64,000 bases of DNA, taken from Aegilops tauschii subsp. strangulata. Lineage: Eukaryota > Streptophyta > Magnoliopsida > Poales > Poaceae. The notes beneath the pieces were generated by a model. The model saw nothing but the letters and a program-made list of their open reading frames with translations, was not told where the DNA came from and made no database searches. How positions within the stretch are numbered: position 1 is the first letter of the stretch; each line of letters starts with the position of its first letter. The stretch covers positions 163,408,627 through 163,472,626 of the forward strand of contig NC_053036.3 of assembly GCF_002575655.3 (NCBI RefSeq), written 5' to 3'. Position numbers and translations under genes: made by a program. Shown piece after piece: positions 55,453-64,000 of this stretch.

Positions 55453-56627
55453 TGTCAGGGGTTGGGTGCGACATATGCCAAGGGATGGCTCATCATGGTG
55501 GGAGCGAGTGGAACGTCGTCGGTGCCTAGAAGCGGGATGAGGCGTAGACACGTACGCCGACGAACTTTACCCAGGTTCAGGGCTCTCCATGGAGATAACA
55601 CCCCTAGTCCTGCTCTACAGGGTATCCGCATGATCACTAAGGCACTAGTGGTACAATGGTGCTCCTAGAGCTGTTTGCTAGAGGTGGAAGAAGGCAGGCA
55701 CGCTCTCTCCTCCTCTAGGTGTAAGTCTATTCCTGACAGGTTCGAACCCTTTGCATGGGTGCCCTGGGGGGTTTATATAGACCTACCCCCCAAGGGTACA
55801 ATGGTAATCCGGCTGGGAGTAGGACCCAGCCGTCAGTCTCTCTGGCCGCCGGCTTCTCCGCCGGCCGCTGGGGCCCGCCGCCTGGTGGGCCCCGCCAACT
55901 GGTCTGGTACGGAGCCGACAGGCCGTTCCCGCCGCTCGCGGGTCTTGCCGGCTATTGATTACTATAGCCATGCTGTTAATGACGCGGGCTTGGTCAGGGG
56001 AGCGTGGCTACAGTTCCGCTGCCTGGTGGGAGATCGCTGTAGCCACTCCGTGTCTTATCTGGTTAATGGTGCACAGGACCAGAGGGGGGAGCGGGCCGCC
56101 TCCTGGAGTCGGCCTCCCTCGAGTCCGACTGGTTCGGCCTCCGCCGTCTTCCGAGCCCTTGCTGCCTGGTAGGACCCGCCACCTGCAGGCCGTACCGACA
56201 GGCCGTCGTGGGAGCAGGGCTCCGCCTGCCTGCGGTGACGTCAGGGGTGGAGTGGCAGCAGTGCCGCGCCGGGCGGAGGTCTCCGCCTGTATGGTGCACT
56301 GTGGCCATGTCCGTCCCTGGATATGGGAGGGATGGGCTTCACTGTAGCCTCTCACCTGTCTTGTCTTCTTAATGGAGGCGCAGACTCTGAGGGGGCACCG
56401 TGGGCTGAGTGCCTAGGAGCCGGCCTTTCTGGAGGCCGCCCGCCAGGAGTCGGCCCGTCTCGGAGCCGTCTTCTTAAGCGCGACCGTCCTTCAGCAGTCG
56501 GCCGTTCGTCCAGCCGGCTACCGGAAGGCGGCGCTTCATCTTGACGTCTTGAGGGGCGCAGCCAGCCCCGACGCCTTGAAAGGTTCTGGGGCTCGGGTTA
56601 GGCTACCCGTGGCCCATTACTCCGACA
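55453..56627 (-). repeat. 5' LTR of first Tat-lineage element (1,175 bp)
   Basis: On the plus strand TGTCAGGGGTTGG...TACTCCGACA. The minus-strand TATA box TATATAAA (55772-55779) would drive gag-pol leftward. Both termini differ from the left LTR (TGTTGG/CCAACA versus TGTCAG/CCGACA) by C/T changes. Confidence 0.93.
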
Positions 56628-56632
56628 ACTGC
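56628..56632 (+). repeat. Right target-site duplication of first Tat-lineage element
   Basis: actgc, identical to 21370-21374. Confidence 0.9.
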
Positions 56633-57056
56633 CCTTAGGCCAACTGGCCAATAATATTCTCCAAACCCCCTCCCCCTGGCCCCCTCCACTCCATTCGCTC
56701 CACCAAAGCCGCCCTCCCCACCGCACCAATATGTTGGCACCGCGGTTCGTCGAGGGGGCGCATGGCGATCCTCTCGCTCCCACAGGACGCTCTCGTAGAC
56801 TGCCGTCCTCCAACCGTGATGCCACCGTTGGTGACATTCTTGTGGAGACGCACGGTGGTTAGCTTCTCCCACGGTACGCGCATTCTAGTCTAAGGCCCCG
56901 TACATGTCAGAGTAGCACTGAATGTTAGCTGATAGATGATGTTAATCTGACTGTTTGCCAAAATAGTTTACAGTCAATATGCTCTGCTTAAGAAGCTTCC
57001 TTGCCTTGTTCTGCACTGCTTCTCTAGAAAGGTTCCATTCTTGGCAACAAAGATCT
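56633..57056 (+). other. Resumed low-copy flank with a 43-codon ORF of unknown worth
   Basis: This continues the sequence broken at 21374. It has a CCAAT-like ggccaataatattctcc (56647-56663), a C-rich leader and ATG 56731 to TAG 56862 (43 residues, Arg/Ala/Gly-rich). Joined to 21200-21374 it looks like a promoter and first exon of a gene fragment, but no downstream exon is seen before the next element at 57057. I do not recognise the product. Confidence 0.3.
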
Positions 57057-57945
57057 TGTCGGATGTGGGGTTCCGGCAAAACCCTTAAGGTTCGAACTCT
57101 GGGGTGCGCACGAAGTTCTTCCCCTCATACTGATCTATGCCCTAGCTCGCTAAGATCTCGTGGACGAACTCGAGGAACTCACAACGCAGAAAGACACGAG
57201 ATTTATACTGGTTCGGGCCACCGTTGTGATGTAATGCCCTACTCCAATGTGTGGTGGTGGATTGCCTCTTGGGCTGATGAAGAACAGTACAAGGGGAAGA
57301 ACAACCTCCTGAGGTTGAGGTGTACTTGTGCTCTGTGGACTTGTGGATGAGAACTCGACCCCCCCCCCTCTGTGGTGGCAAGCTCTACTTATATAAGCCC
57401 TGGTCCTCTCCCCAAATATTGAGCGCGAAGGGAGCCAATAACGGTGCGCAAATTTGAAAGGGGACAGCCAGTACAAGCTATCCTGACAAAAGCGGTCTTC
57501 GCCTCCAAAAGGCTCTGGTGGTGACGCCGTCTTGGGCTCCATGGTGAACTCCGCCTTGCCGTCCTGCTGGTCTTGGTCTCGTTGCACCGATATGGAAACC
57601 TTTGCCTGATGCCTCGGTACTCCGCGCCTGCGCCTGCCTCCTTAGCACCAAAGAGGAAACAAGGACGCTGCGCGCGCTGGCGCCCGCCTGGTGCCGGTCG
57701 TCATGGCTCACGTCACTAGAGCCTCGTGAGGTTTGCCCCGCCTGGATATCTCCACTCCTCGCGAGGTAGCCTAGTGAGGCCGCTCCCGAGGAGGTCTCGC
57801 GCCGTCCGCCTCGCGAGGCTTGGCCCCCTCGCGAGGGTCTTGAATGCCTTGTTGATGAAGATGGGCCGTACAGGCCCGCTAGCATAGCCACGCCGTGGGC
57901 CGCAGGCAGGCAAGTCTGGGGACCCCCGTTCCCAGAACGCCGACA
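57057..57945 (-). repeat. 3' LTR of second Tat-like element (889 bp)
   Basis: On the plus strand TGTCGGATGTGGGG...CGCCGACA, with TGTCGG/CCGACA inverted termini. The minus-strand TATA box CTTATATAA lies at 57389-57397. Repeated cctcgcgagg palindromes occur at about 57753-57835. A C9-10 run lies at 57358-57369. Confidence 0.88.
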
Positions 57946-57963
57946 GTACCCCCCAGGCCCAAG
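57946..57963 (-). other. Polypurine tract of second Tat-like element
   Basis: On the minus strand TTGGGCCTGGGGGGTAC abuts the 3' LTR. Confidence 0.75.
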
Positions 57964-58099
57964 GTGCGCTCGGGCTTGGCTTCGCGACGAAGCCAAGGGT
58001 CAAGTACGGAGCGCCGCGGGCCCCCAAAGCCGGCAGCCTCGGTCGACGCGTGGCGGTTGATTGGGCGTGGGCGTCTCCACTTCCCCATGTCACCTCGGC

Positions 58100-58279
58100 A
58101 ACTGCACGACTTGACAAGTCCCTGCGACATGCAAGGAAAACCATCATTACCTGTGATCGTGGGGGGCACCGGTTGGCCTTCTTCCGCTATAAATGAGAAG
58201 GGGGGCGGAGCCCCCGTCGCCCATCTCTTCCTTGCTCGCTTGCTTCTTCCTCCTCGCTCCATTGCTAACAGCGCCACCA
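58100..58279 (+). promoter_or_regulatory. Promoter and leader of the antisense B3-like gene
   Basis: A TATA box in cgctataaatgag (about 58187-58196) is followed by a CT-rich leader (cttccttgctcgcttgcttc) and ATG at 58280 in the good context caccaATGGCG. Spacing of about 85 bp from TATA to ATG is typical of a plant gene. Confidence 0.7.
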
Positions 58280-59055
58280 ATGGCGCCACGAAGGAAGTTC
58301 TCTGCCGCCGACAAGGGGAAGGCCCCTCGTGAGGGACCCGGCTCCCCGGCGCCCAAGCGCGGACGCGGCCGTCCGTGCAAGCACGTCACGACCCCCGCCG
58401 CGGCCCACCGTCGTGGCGGCACCGCGGCACGCGGAGGGGGTCGTCCCAGCCATGGCGGCCCAGTTGACGAAGGGAGGCGTGCCATGGTGGCGCGGCCTCC
58501 CCGTCCATGCTTCCATTCGGGCGGAGGTGTCGCCGGAGTTCATTGTCTGGTCGGAGAACCCGGCCGGCAACTGGCTCCAGCTTCCGTGCTTCTTCGTCGA
58601 CGAACTGCTGGCCTCTGGTCCAGGCGGGCTCTGGTTGCAGGCGGATGGTTGCTGCAGTAAGGCCTCTTGGGTTGCGGTCGAGACTTCCGCCATGGGCAAC
58701 ATAGCCCTGACCCGCGGTTGGCAGACGTTCGCGGGTAGGCGGTGCACCCTCCACTTCAAGTACGATGGTGGATCGACCCTCTATGTGAGGGTGTTTGGGG
58801 AAAATGGTTGCCGCGCCGGGTGCTGCCCCGAGGCGAATGACGGTGAGGAGGTGCTCGGCCTTGGTGACGGTCGTGACGAGGATGAGGGCGAGGCTGCCCT
58901 TGGCGGCGACCGTGTCCCGTCGAGCTATGGCGGCTCTTCCTCCGGCGACAGCTCCAGCAGTGGTGGCTACGACCAGCCGCCGCGCCCACTTTGAGGGCGA
59001 CAACGGGTCATCTCGTCGTCGTGCCTCCGTGAAGCGCGAGGAAGGGTCTGGCTAG
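58280..59055 (+). pseudogene. Antisense gene with AT-hook and B3-like DNA-binding domain, frameshifted
   Basis: The N-terminal frame from ATG 58280 gives a basic region with an AT-hook core (KRGRGRPCK, residues 26-34), which binds AT-rich minor groove, then Gly/Arg-rich sequence. A frame change around 58500-58550 leads to a B3-like domain (58570-58826): a hydrophobic FxxPLP-like strand (LQLPCFFVDELL), GLWLQADG, WVAVE, the diagnostic LTRGWQTFA and FKYDGGSTLYVRVF. B3 domains bind the DNA major groove. The region between GWQTFA and LHFKYDG is shorter than in B3 proteins I recall. An acidic and Ser/Gly-rich tail follows; a second frame change near 58975 leads to a basic end (SSRRRASVKREEGSG) and TAG at 59053-59055. 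Presumably nuclear if ever expressed. Confidence 0.65.
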
Positions 59056-59918
59056 GCTCGGGGTGTCGCTAAGGGCCTGTCTCTGCGGGTTGTTTTGCTC
59101 TTTTTTTGCATCAAAAATGAAACCAGTATGGGCCCAGAGGGGCGTCTATCGAACTGTGCTTCCTTGGTTATTGCATTGTGCGTGTTGTTCCCGTGCCGTG
59201 TTGTTATTTTGCTCAAAGATAAATTAACCTAGTGCATTCGGGACGCCCTCTTCCTTACGAGGCATTTGTTTCCTCATGTCCATCTTGACCTGGAGGTCTG
59301 TGTTTGCTCAGGAACTGCAAAAATTCGTTAGGAGGTGCGCTAGAAGATTTTCCATCCACCCAAGCCTTGACCTGGCGCTTTGCATCGCGGTACCCAGGGG
59401 GCATGGACTAGGAGAGATGCGCCAGTTTTTGGGCTCGAACGAGGGTGGCTCGCGAGAAGGTAGAGAGGAGAAAAATTCTCGTGAGGGCACCTGCCTAGCC
59501 CCCTCGCGAGGTATGCGAGAGAGAGAACACGAGCGAACCAGAGCTGGAAAATGCAGTAAGAGGCGAGGGAATCGAATCAGCAAGGAACACCAAAGGTAAA
59601 CTTTGATTAAGGAAAAGAGAGCCAACTACGGAAAGCAAATGAAAAGCCGTGTTCGGCACCTAGTCCAGTCTTCAAGCCTTCTCACCAGCGCGGAGCTAAG
59701 TGCTGCCACTAGGCGTGGGCAGGAGCCCCAGGGCCTGAGGCCGGCGCTCTTGAGACACTGGGGCGTGTATAGCCCCACTCATTATTACGTGAGAGTGTCA
59801 CGGGCGGCGATTCTTCACAGGCACCGGGCCTTCTTCACAGGCTCCGGGCCTTTCTTCACAGGCTCTGGGCCTTGCTTCATGGGTAGAACTTCCGGAGGTG
59901 CTGGATGTTCCAGGAATT
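59056..59918. other. Convergent intergenic zone of second Tat-like element
   Basis: The 3' UTR of the antisense gene and the end of pol meet here. No ORF is supported. A cctcgcgagg palindrome (59503-59512) echoes those of the LTR. A 20-bp tandem repeat lies at 59811-59871. Confidence 0.55.
59811..59880. repeat. 20-21 bp minisatellite, three copies and a partial fourth
   Basis: Units 59811-59830, 59831-59850 and 59851-59871 (ttcttcacaggctccgggcc type), then a partial ttgcttca. On the minus strand the repeats read as a GPEPVKK-type peptide, lying just after the integrase end. Confidence 0.93.
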
Positions 59919-61147
59919 CTAGATAGGTATCCCGTCCTGCGTCTCCAGGCGCGCGGCGCCAGGCCTGGAGACATGGATGACCCTGAACGGGCCCTCCCAC
60001 ATGGGTGAAAGCTTGTGCAGCCCTTCCCTGGAGAGGACCCGCCTCAGGAAGAGGTCGCCTACCTCGAGTGTCCTGGAGCGGATGCTGTGGCAGTGGTATC
60101 GCCGCAGCGCTTGATGGTACCTTGCTGCCCTCAGTGCGGCTTCGCGACGTTGTTCCTCCCCCAGCACGAGGTCCATCCCCCGCATGGCGTCCTGCTGCGT
60201 TTCATCGAACGCCAGGACCCGTGCGGAGCGCAGCTTGACCTCGTGAGGGAGGACCGCTTCAGCTCCGTAGACAAGGAAGAATGGGGTCTTGCCCGTTGGC
60301 TTGGTGGCGGTGGTGCGGATGGACCACAGCACGGACTGGAGCTCGTCGTACCAGCCCCTGCCACAGGCCTCGAGCTTCTTCTAGAAGGTCCTAGTCTTGA
60401 GGCCCCTCAGGACCTTCGCATTGGCGCGTTCGGCCTGACCATTGCTCCTGGGGTGCGCCACCTAAGCGTAGCAGATCTGCGTTCCAAGGTTAGCACAGTA
60501 GGTTTTGAAGAGGTTACTAGTAAACTGCGAGCCGTTATCTGTGATGATGCGGTTGGGGACCCCGAAGTGGCTCACGAGGCCCTTGATGAACTTGACAGCA
60601 GAGCCGGCTGGATGGTGCGGACGGCTTCCACTTCCGCCCACTTGGTGAACTTGTCGATGGCGACGTAGAGGTAACGGTAGCCCCCAGGCGCTCGAGGGAA
60701 CGGGCCCAGGATGTCCAGCCCCCAGACCGCGAACGGCCACGTGAGCGGAATGGTTTGGAGGCCCTGAGCCGGTTGATGAATTTGCTTGGCGTGGAACTGG
60801 CAGACTTCGCAGGACTTCATCAGCTCAGCTGCGTCGTTGAGCGCAGTGGGCCAGTAGAACCCACTGCGGAATGCTTTGCCGACGAGGGTCCGTGATGACG
60901 AGTGGTGCCCGTAGTCACCACCGTGTATGTTAGTTAGCAGCTCCTTCCCTTGGTCCCTGGAAATGCAGTGCAAAGAAACATCGTTTGGCCGCTTCCTGTA
61001 TAGCTCGCCATCGTGGATGTAGTACGCCGTGGCTTGCCAAACCACACGCTCTGCATCCTCCTCCTTTTCTGGCAGCGCCCCTTGCATCAGATACTCTTTG
61101 AATTCCTTGGTCCAGCATCCCTCCTGAGGTTCAAGCGCCAAGGGCAA
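59919..61147 (-). pseudogene. Integrase of second Tat-like element, frameshifted
   Basis: The frame 61147-60572 has an N-terminal spacer, the HHCC zinc region (NIHGGDYGHHSSSRTLVGKAFRSGFYWP ... CEVCQFH) and the first catalytic Asp (WGLDILGPF), plus IDKFTKWAEVEAV. After a frame change near 60600 the core continues with IITDNGSQFTSN, a TAG near 60462, HPRSNGQAERAN (Glu), and the C-terminal region 60332-59919 (PTGKTPFFLVYGAEAVLP, LEVGDLFLRRV, KLSPMWEGPFRV). The catalytic triad residues themselves are present. Confidence 0.87.
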
Positions 61148-61264
61148 GCGAGCTCCTGAGGTCGGGCCACAGGCCGGGGCTCCTGAGACAGGAGGCTGTG
61201 GAAGCTCCTCCCGAGGCTGGGCTGTGCTTGAAAGTGGTGGTGTCGCCGATGGCTTGAAGAGCCA
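61148..61264 (-). other. Spacer between RNase H and integrase, second Tat-like element
   Basis: Reads as Ser/Pro-rich linker in the RNase H frame after a stop at 61265-61267; no domain seen. Confidence 0.5.
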
Positions 61265-62215
61265 TTACTCAAAGACACCGGGCTCTTGTGGCTGTCGCTT
61301 GGATGCTCTCCTGGCAATGTCGTCGGCTTCCTTGTTGGTGCCCCGGGGTACGTGTGTCAGCTCCAAGCCCGCGAATTGCTTCTCCACCTTGCGCACCTCC
61401 GCGAGGTATGCCTCCATATGCTCGTCCTTTGGCTCATATACTTTGTTGGAGAAGTTGACGAGGAGTTGCGAGTCGCCTCTAATGGTAAGGCGCTTCACCC
61501 CCAGAGCTGCTGCGGCCTTCAGGCCAGCTATGAGGCCTTCGTATTCTGCGATGTTGTTGGAGACCTTCTTGCCATGCTGAAAGCAGAGTTGCACGGCGTA
61601 ATAGAGCATGTCCTGAGTGGGCGAGATTAGTACTGTTCCAGCCCCTGCGCCTTGGTGCGCGAAGGCGCCATCGAAGTACATGACCCACCCGTCCGGTGCC
61701 TCGCTTCCTGGTGAGGTGGATCGGTCTTTGCCTTCTTCAAGTGTCCGGGCATCCGTCCATTTTGCCAAAAAATCAGCGAGCGCGGCCCCCTTGACGACCC
61801 TGGTAGTGCTAAACTCCAACTGGAATGCTTGCAGCTCGATGTTCCACTCGGCGACCCTTCCAGCCGAGTTGGGGCTCCTGAGCACCCTCTCCAATGGGTA
61901 GGCCGAGACGACCTTGATGGGGTGGCCCTGGAAGTAGTGCCGCAGCTTGCGCGAGGCCACCAAGAGCGCGAGCAGGAGCTTCTGAGGCATGGGGTATCGT
62001 GCCCTTGCGTCCCGCAACACCGTGCTGACAAAATACACTGGGTGCTCGACAAGGGCTGGCGCGTTGGCAAGGCTCGGGTCTTGCGGAGATTGGGGCATCT
62101 CCTGAGGTGGAGGGGCTCCTGAGGCCTGACTGCTTTCGGGAATCTCGGCGACGTTGTCTTGCCGAGCTTGGTCTTCTGGTGCTGAGGCTTTTGCGGCGCC
62201 TTCCTGACCCTGCAT
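61265..62215 (-). pseudogene. RNase H regions of second Tat-like element
   Basis: A 316-codon frame. The first half is the end of the retroviral-type RNase H (YFVSTVLRDARARYPMPQKLLLAL ... HPIKVVSAYPLERVL). The second half is an archaeal-type RNase H with MYFDGAFAHQGAGAGTVLIS (Asp), NNIAEYEGLIAGLKAAAALG (Glu) and IRGDSQLLVNF (Asp), ending in NKEADDIARRASKR. This dual arrangement supports the Tat-lineage call. The frame differs from RT. Confidence 0.85.
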
Positions 62216-63119
62216 TACTTCATCTATAGCTTAGCGCGGCGCGCCCTTGGCTTGGTGCTCCTCCCGAACCGCCACCAGCGATGCGCTGGCGGAGTACGGG
62301 GTGGCAGCAAGGTAGAGCACTAAGGGCTCGAGAGGTCGTGGTGCCACCATCACAGGAGGGCTGGTCAGGTATTTCTTGAGGTCTTGGAAGGCTCGGTCGG
62401 CCTCTGGTGTCCTGGAAGGCGCGCTCTCCCAGCTTGGAGATGAAATGCCCCAACGCGGTCACTCGTCCCGCCAGCTTCTGCATCTCTCTGAGGGTCTGCG
62501 GCGGGCTCATGTCCTCGATGGCCTTGATCTTCTCTGGGTTCGCCTCGATCCCTCTATGGGATACAAGGAGTCCCAGCAGCTTGCCGGAAGGGACACCAAA
62601 CACACACTTCTCCGGGTTAAGCCGCAAGTTCACCTGACGCAGGCTCTCGAAGATCTCTTCCAAGTCTTGAATCAGGGTTCTCGCCTCCCGAGACTTCACC
62701 ACTATGTCGTCGACATAGGCCTCTGTGTTTCTCCCGAGCTGCCGCCCCAAGGCGATGTGCATCAGCCGCTGAAAGGTCGCGCCCGTGTTGCGCAGCCCGA
62801 AGGGCATGCATGTGTAGCAGTACACCCCACACGGGGTCAGGAAGGCTGTCTTCTCTACGTCTTCCACCGCCATCTTGATCTGGTGATACCCTGAGAATGC
62901 GTCCAGGAGGCACAACAGGTCGCACTCGGCGGTGGAGTCGACGATCTGACCGATGCGTGGGAGCGGGAACAGATCTTGGGGGCAGGCCTTATTAAGTTTG
63001 GTGAAATCGACGCACATCCGTTCCTTCCCGCCTTTCTTCGGCACTACGACGGGGTTTGCGAGCCATGTGGGATACCGAACCTCGCGAATGGCACCCGCCG
63101 CCTCCAGCTTGCGGGTCTC
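62216..63119 (-). pseudogene. Reverse transcriptase of second Tat-like element
   Basis: The frame 63044-62220 carries RMCVDFTKLNKACPQDLFPLPRI, LLDAFSGYHQIKM, CYTCMPFGLRNTGATFQRLM and YVDD (codons 62717-62706), then the thumb and connection (LLVSHRGIEANPEKIKAI, LAGRVTALGHFISKLGERA). After GERAF at about 62415 the frame slips and the rest is nonsense. Just upstream, a stop near 63119 separates the first RT strand from the protease spacer. Confidence 0.9.
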
Positions 63120-63978
63120 CTAGATGATGAAGGCTTGCTTCTCCGTGGATTGCCGCCTCGCTCGTTGCTTGATAGGGCGCATGTTGGGGCACACCCTTAA
63201 GTGATGCTGAATCACCTCTCTTGGAACCCCTACCAGCTGATTGGGCTCCCATGCGAATATGTCCTTGTTTGCGCGCAAGAACCTCACCAGTGCCTCTTCT
63301 TGGACGGAATTGAGGCCGGCACCTATGGTAAAGGTGGCTCCTGAAGGTCCGTCCTCATTGACTAGCACCTGCTTGGTTTCCGCCTTGTCTTGGGTGAACA
63401 GCTGCTTCTTCTTGGTAGGCGCGGCCTCCTTGGCTTTGGGGGTGCCTGCGCCGGCGGGCTGCGCCGCCACGGCGGTCTTGAAGGCAAGCTTGAGTGCCGT
63501 TACGGCCTCCTTGGTGTCCCCCTTGATGGTGAGGATGCCCTTGCTCCCAGGCATCTTCATGAGGTTATAGGCCGGGTGAGTCGCCGCCATGAACTGGGCG
63601 AGAGCTGGGTACCCGAGGATGGCGTTGTACGGGAGGCCGATGTGGGCGATGTCGAAGTCGACCAGCTCAGTGCGGTAGTTGTCGCGCGTGCCGAAGGTGA
63701 CTGAGACGGATCTATCCCAGAGAGTGGGCAGCACCGCCACCAACTCCTAAGAAGGGATTGCTGAGACTGAGCCGCTCGAGTGGCACGTGAAGAAGGCTGA
63801 AGGCCTCCACGGAGAGCAAGTTGAGGCCGGCACCGCCGTCGATGAGGGTCTTGGTAACAACCACGTTGCAGATGGTGGGCGTGCAGAGCATTGGGAGCAT
63901 GCTCGAGCCGACGATGGAGTCGGGATGGTCTTCTGAGCTGAAGGTGAGGTCGGCCTCTGCTGCAGCCCAACCTAGCAT
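63120..63978 (-). pseudogene. Protease and spacer of second Tat-like element, frameshifted
   Basis: The frame 63978-63712 holds the retropepsin site T-L-I-D-G-G-A-G (near 63840). A frame change at about 63745 leads to 63743-63120 with the protease C-terminal part (IGLPYNAILGYPALAQF), a Lys/Ala-rich spacer and the RT entry (FLRANKDIFAWEPNQLVGVP). The extreme right end of the window (63979-64000) belongs to the gag-protease junction. Confidence 0.85.
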
Positions 63979-64000
63979 AGCCCCCGGGCGCTTGGAAGCG

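Larger units (their letters stand above)
21375..56627 (-). mobile_element. Tat-lineage Gypsy retrotransposon with antisense gene, hosting two nested elements
   Basis: LTRs at 21375-22546 and 55453-56627 flank an internal region whose gag-pol is on the minus strand. The right LTR is therefore the 5' LTR. A perfect 5-bp TSD (actgc) proves one insertion. Removing the nested Fatima-like (22728-32268 plus TSD) and LARD (42633-54324 plus TSD) elements leaves about 14.0 kb, large as usual for Tat elements. An intron-containing gene runs on the opposite strand between pol and the 3' LTR, and pol has a two-part RNase H region; both are Tat hallmarks (Grande, RIRE2 relatives). Pol has many breaks, so the copy is inactive. 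Confidence 0.92.
57057..64000 (-). mobile_element. Second Tat-lineage-like Gypsy element with antisense B3-like gene (3' part; continues beyond window)
   Basis: The 3' LTR (57057-57945) is followed rightward by an antisense ORF on + and by integrase, RNase H, RT and protease on the minus strand. Gag and the 5' LTR lie outside. The layout repeats that of 21375-56627, but the LTR and antisense product are different, so it is another family of the same lineage. It inserted into the old flank at 57056; the other TSD is not visible. Several frameshifts in pol show it is inactive. Confidence 0.88.

Noticed and set aside
54729..55540. Plus-strand frames of 266 and 196 codons
   Set aside because: Opposite-strand shadows of the Tat gag N-terminus.
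56731..56862. 43-codon ORF as a real host gene
   Set aside because: Too short, no recognised domain, no second exon before the next element; kept only as an unassigned note.
58386..59003. Minus-strand frame of 205 codons opposite the B3-like gene
   Set aside because: Composition shadow; the plus strand has TATA, leader, AT-hook and B3-like motifs.

Overview
This window is plant nuclear DNA from a large, transposon-filled grass genome. The evidence is a 1,715-bp Angela/WIS/BARE-type Copia LTR, Athila-type Gypsy LTRs typical of Triticeae, Tat-type Gypsy elements, a large-LTR non-coding element (LARD) and Stowaway MITE remnants. Wheat, Aegilops or a close relative is most likely. I see no intact ordinary host gene. 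Almost every base is LTR retrotransposon, and the interest lies in the nesting and in extra genes the elements carry. Family names (Angela, WHAM, Fatima, Sukkula/Erika) are recalled from memory. Boundaries, target-site duplications (TSDs), primer-binding sites (PBSs) and polypurine tracts (PPTs) were read directly.

Layout. (1) 1-6529: 3' three quarters of an Angela-like Copia element, + strand, one coding break, complete 3' LTR. (2) 6530-6860: truncated minus-strand Gypsy LTR, cut by the Angela insertion. (3) 6861-7737 and 18097-21374: old low-copy DNA holding two decayed unknown reading frames, a LINE-like tail, Stowaway remnants and a microsatellite. (4) 7738-18096: complete WHAM-like Athila-lineage element, + strand, heavily mutated pol and an extra 3' ORF. 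(5) 21375-56627: complete Tat-lineage element (about 14 kb of its own sequence, TSD actgc), gag-pol on the minus strand, plus an intron-containing gene on the opposite strand (32762-36652). Two later elements are nested in it: a Fatima-like Athila element without RT or integrase (22728-32268, minus, TSD gcgtg) and a LARD with 3.8-kb LTRs and a 4.1-kb non-coding core (42633-54324, +, TSD gtcgt). (6) 56633-57056: the same old host DNA resumed. (7) 57057-64000: 3' part of a second Tat-like element, minus strand, cut by the window end; its antisense ORF encodes an AT-hook plus B3-like domain.

How it works together. In both Tat-like elements gag-pol runs leftward from the right LTR, while a separate gene with its own TATA box runs rightward from beside the 3' LTR, so the two transcription units converge. 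Both Athila-lineage elements carry an extra ORF after (or in place of) pol, preceded by a GC-rich LTR-like leader. Most long frames are interrupted, often at TAG codons consistent with CAG-to-TAG decay of methylated CHG sites, so this looks like silenced, ageing heterochromatin.
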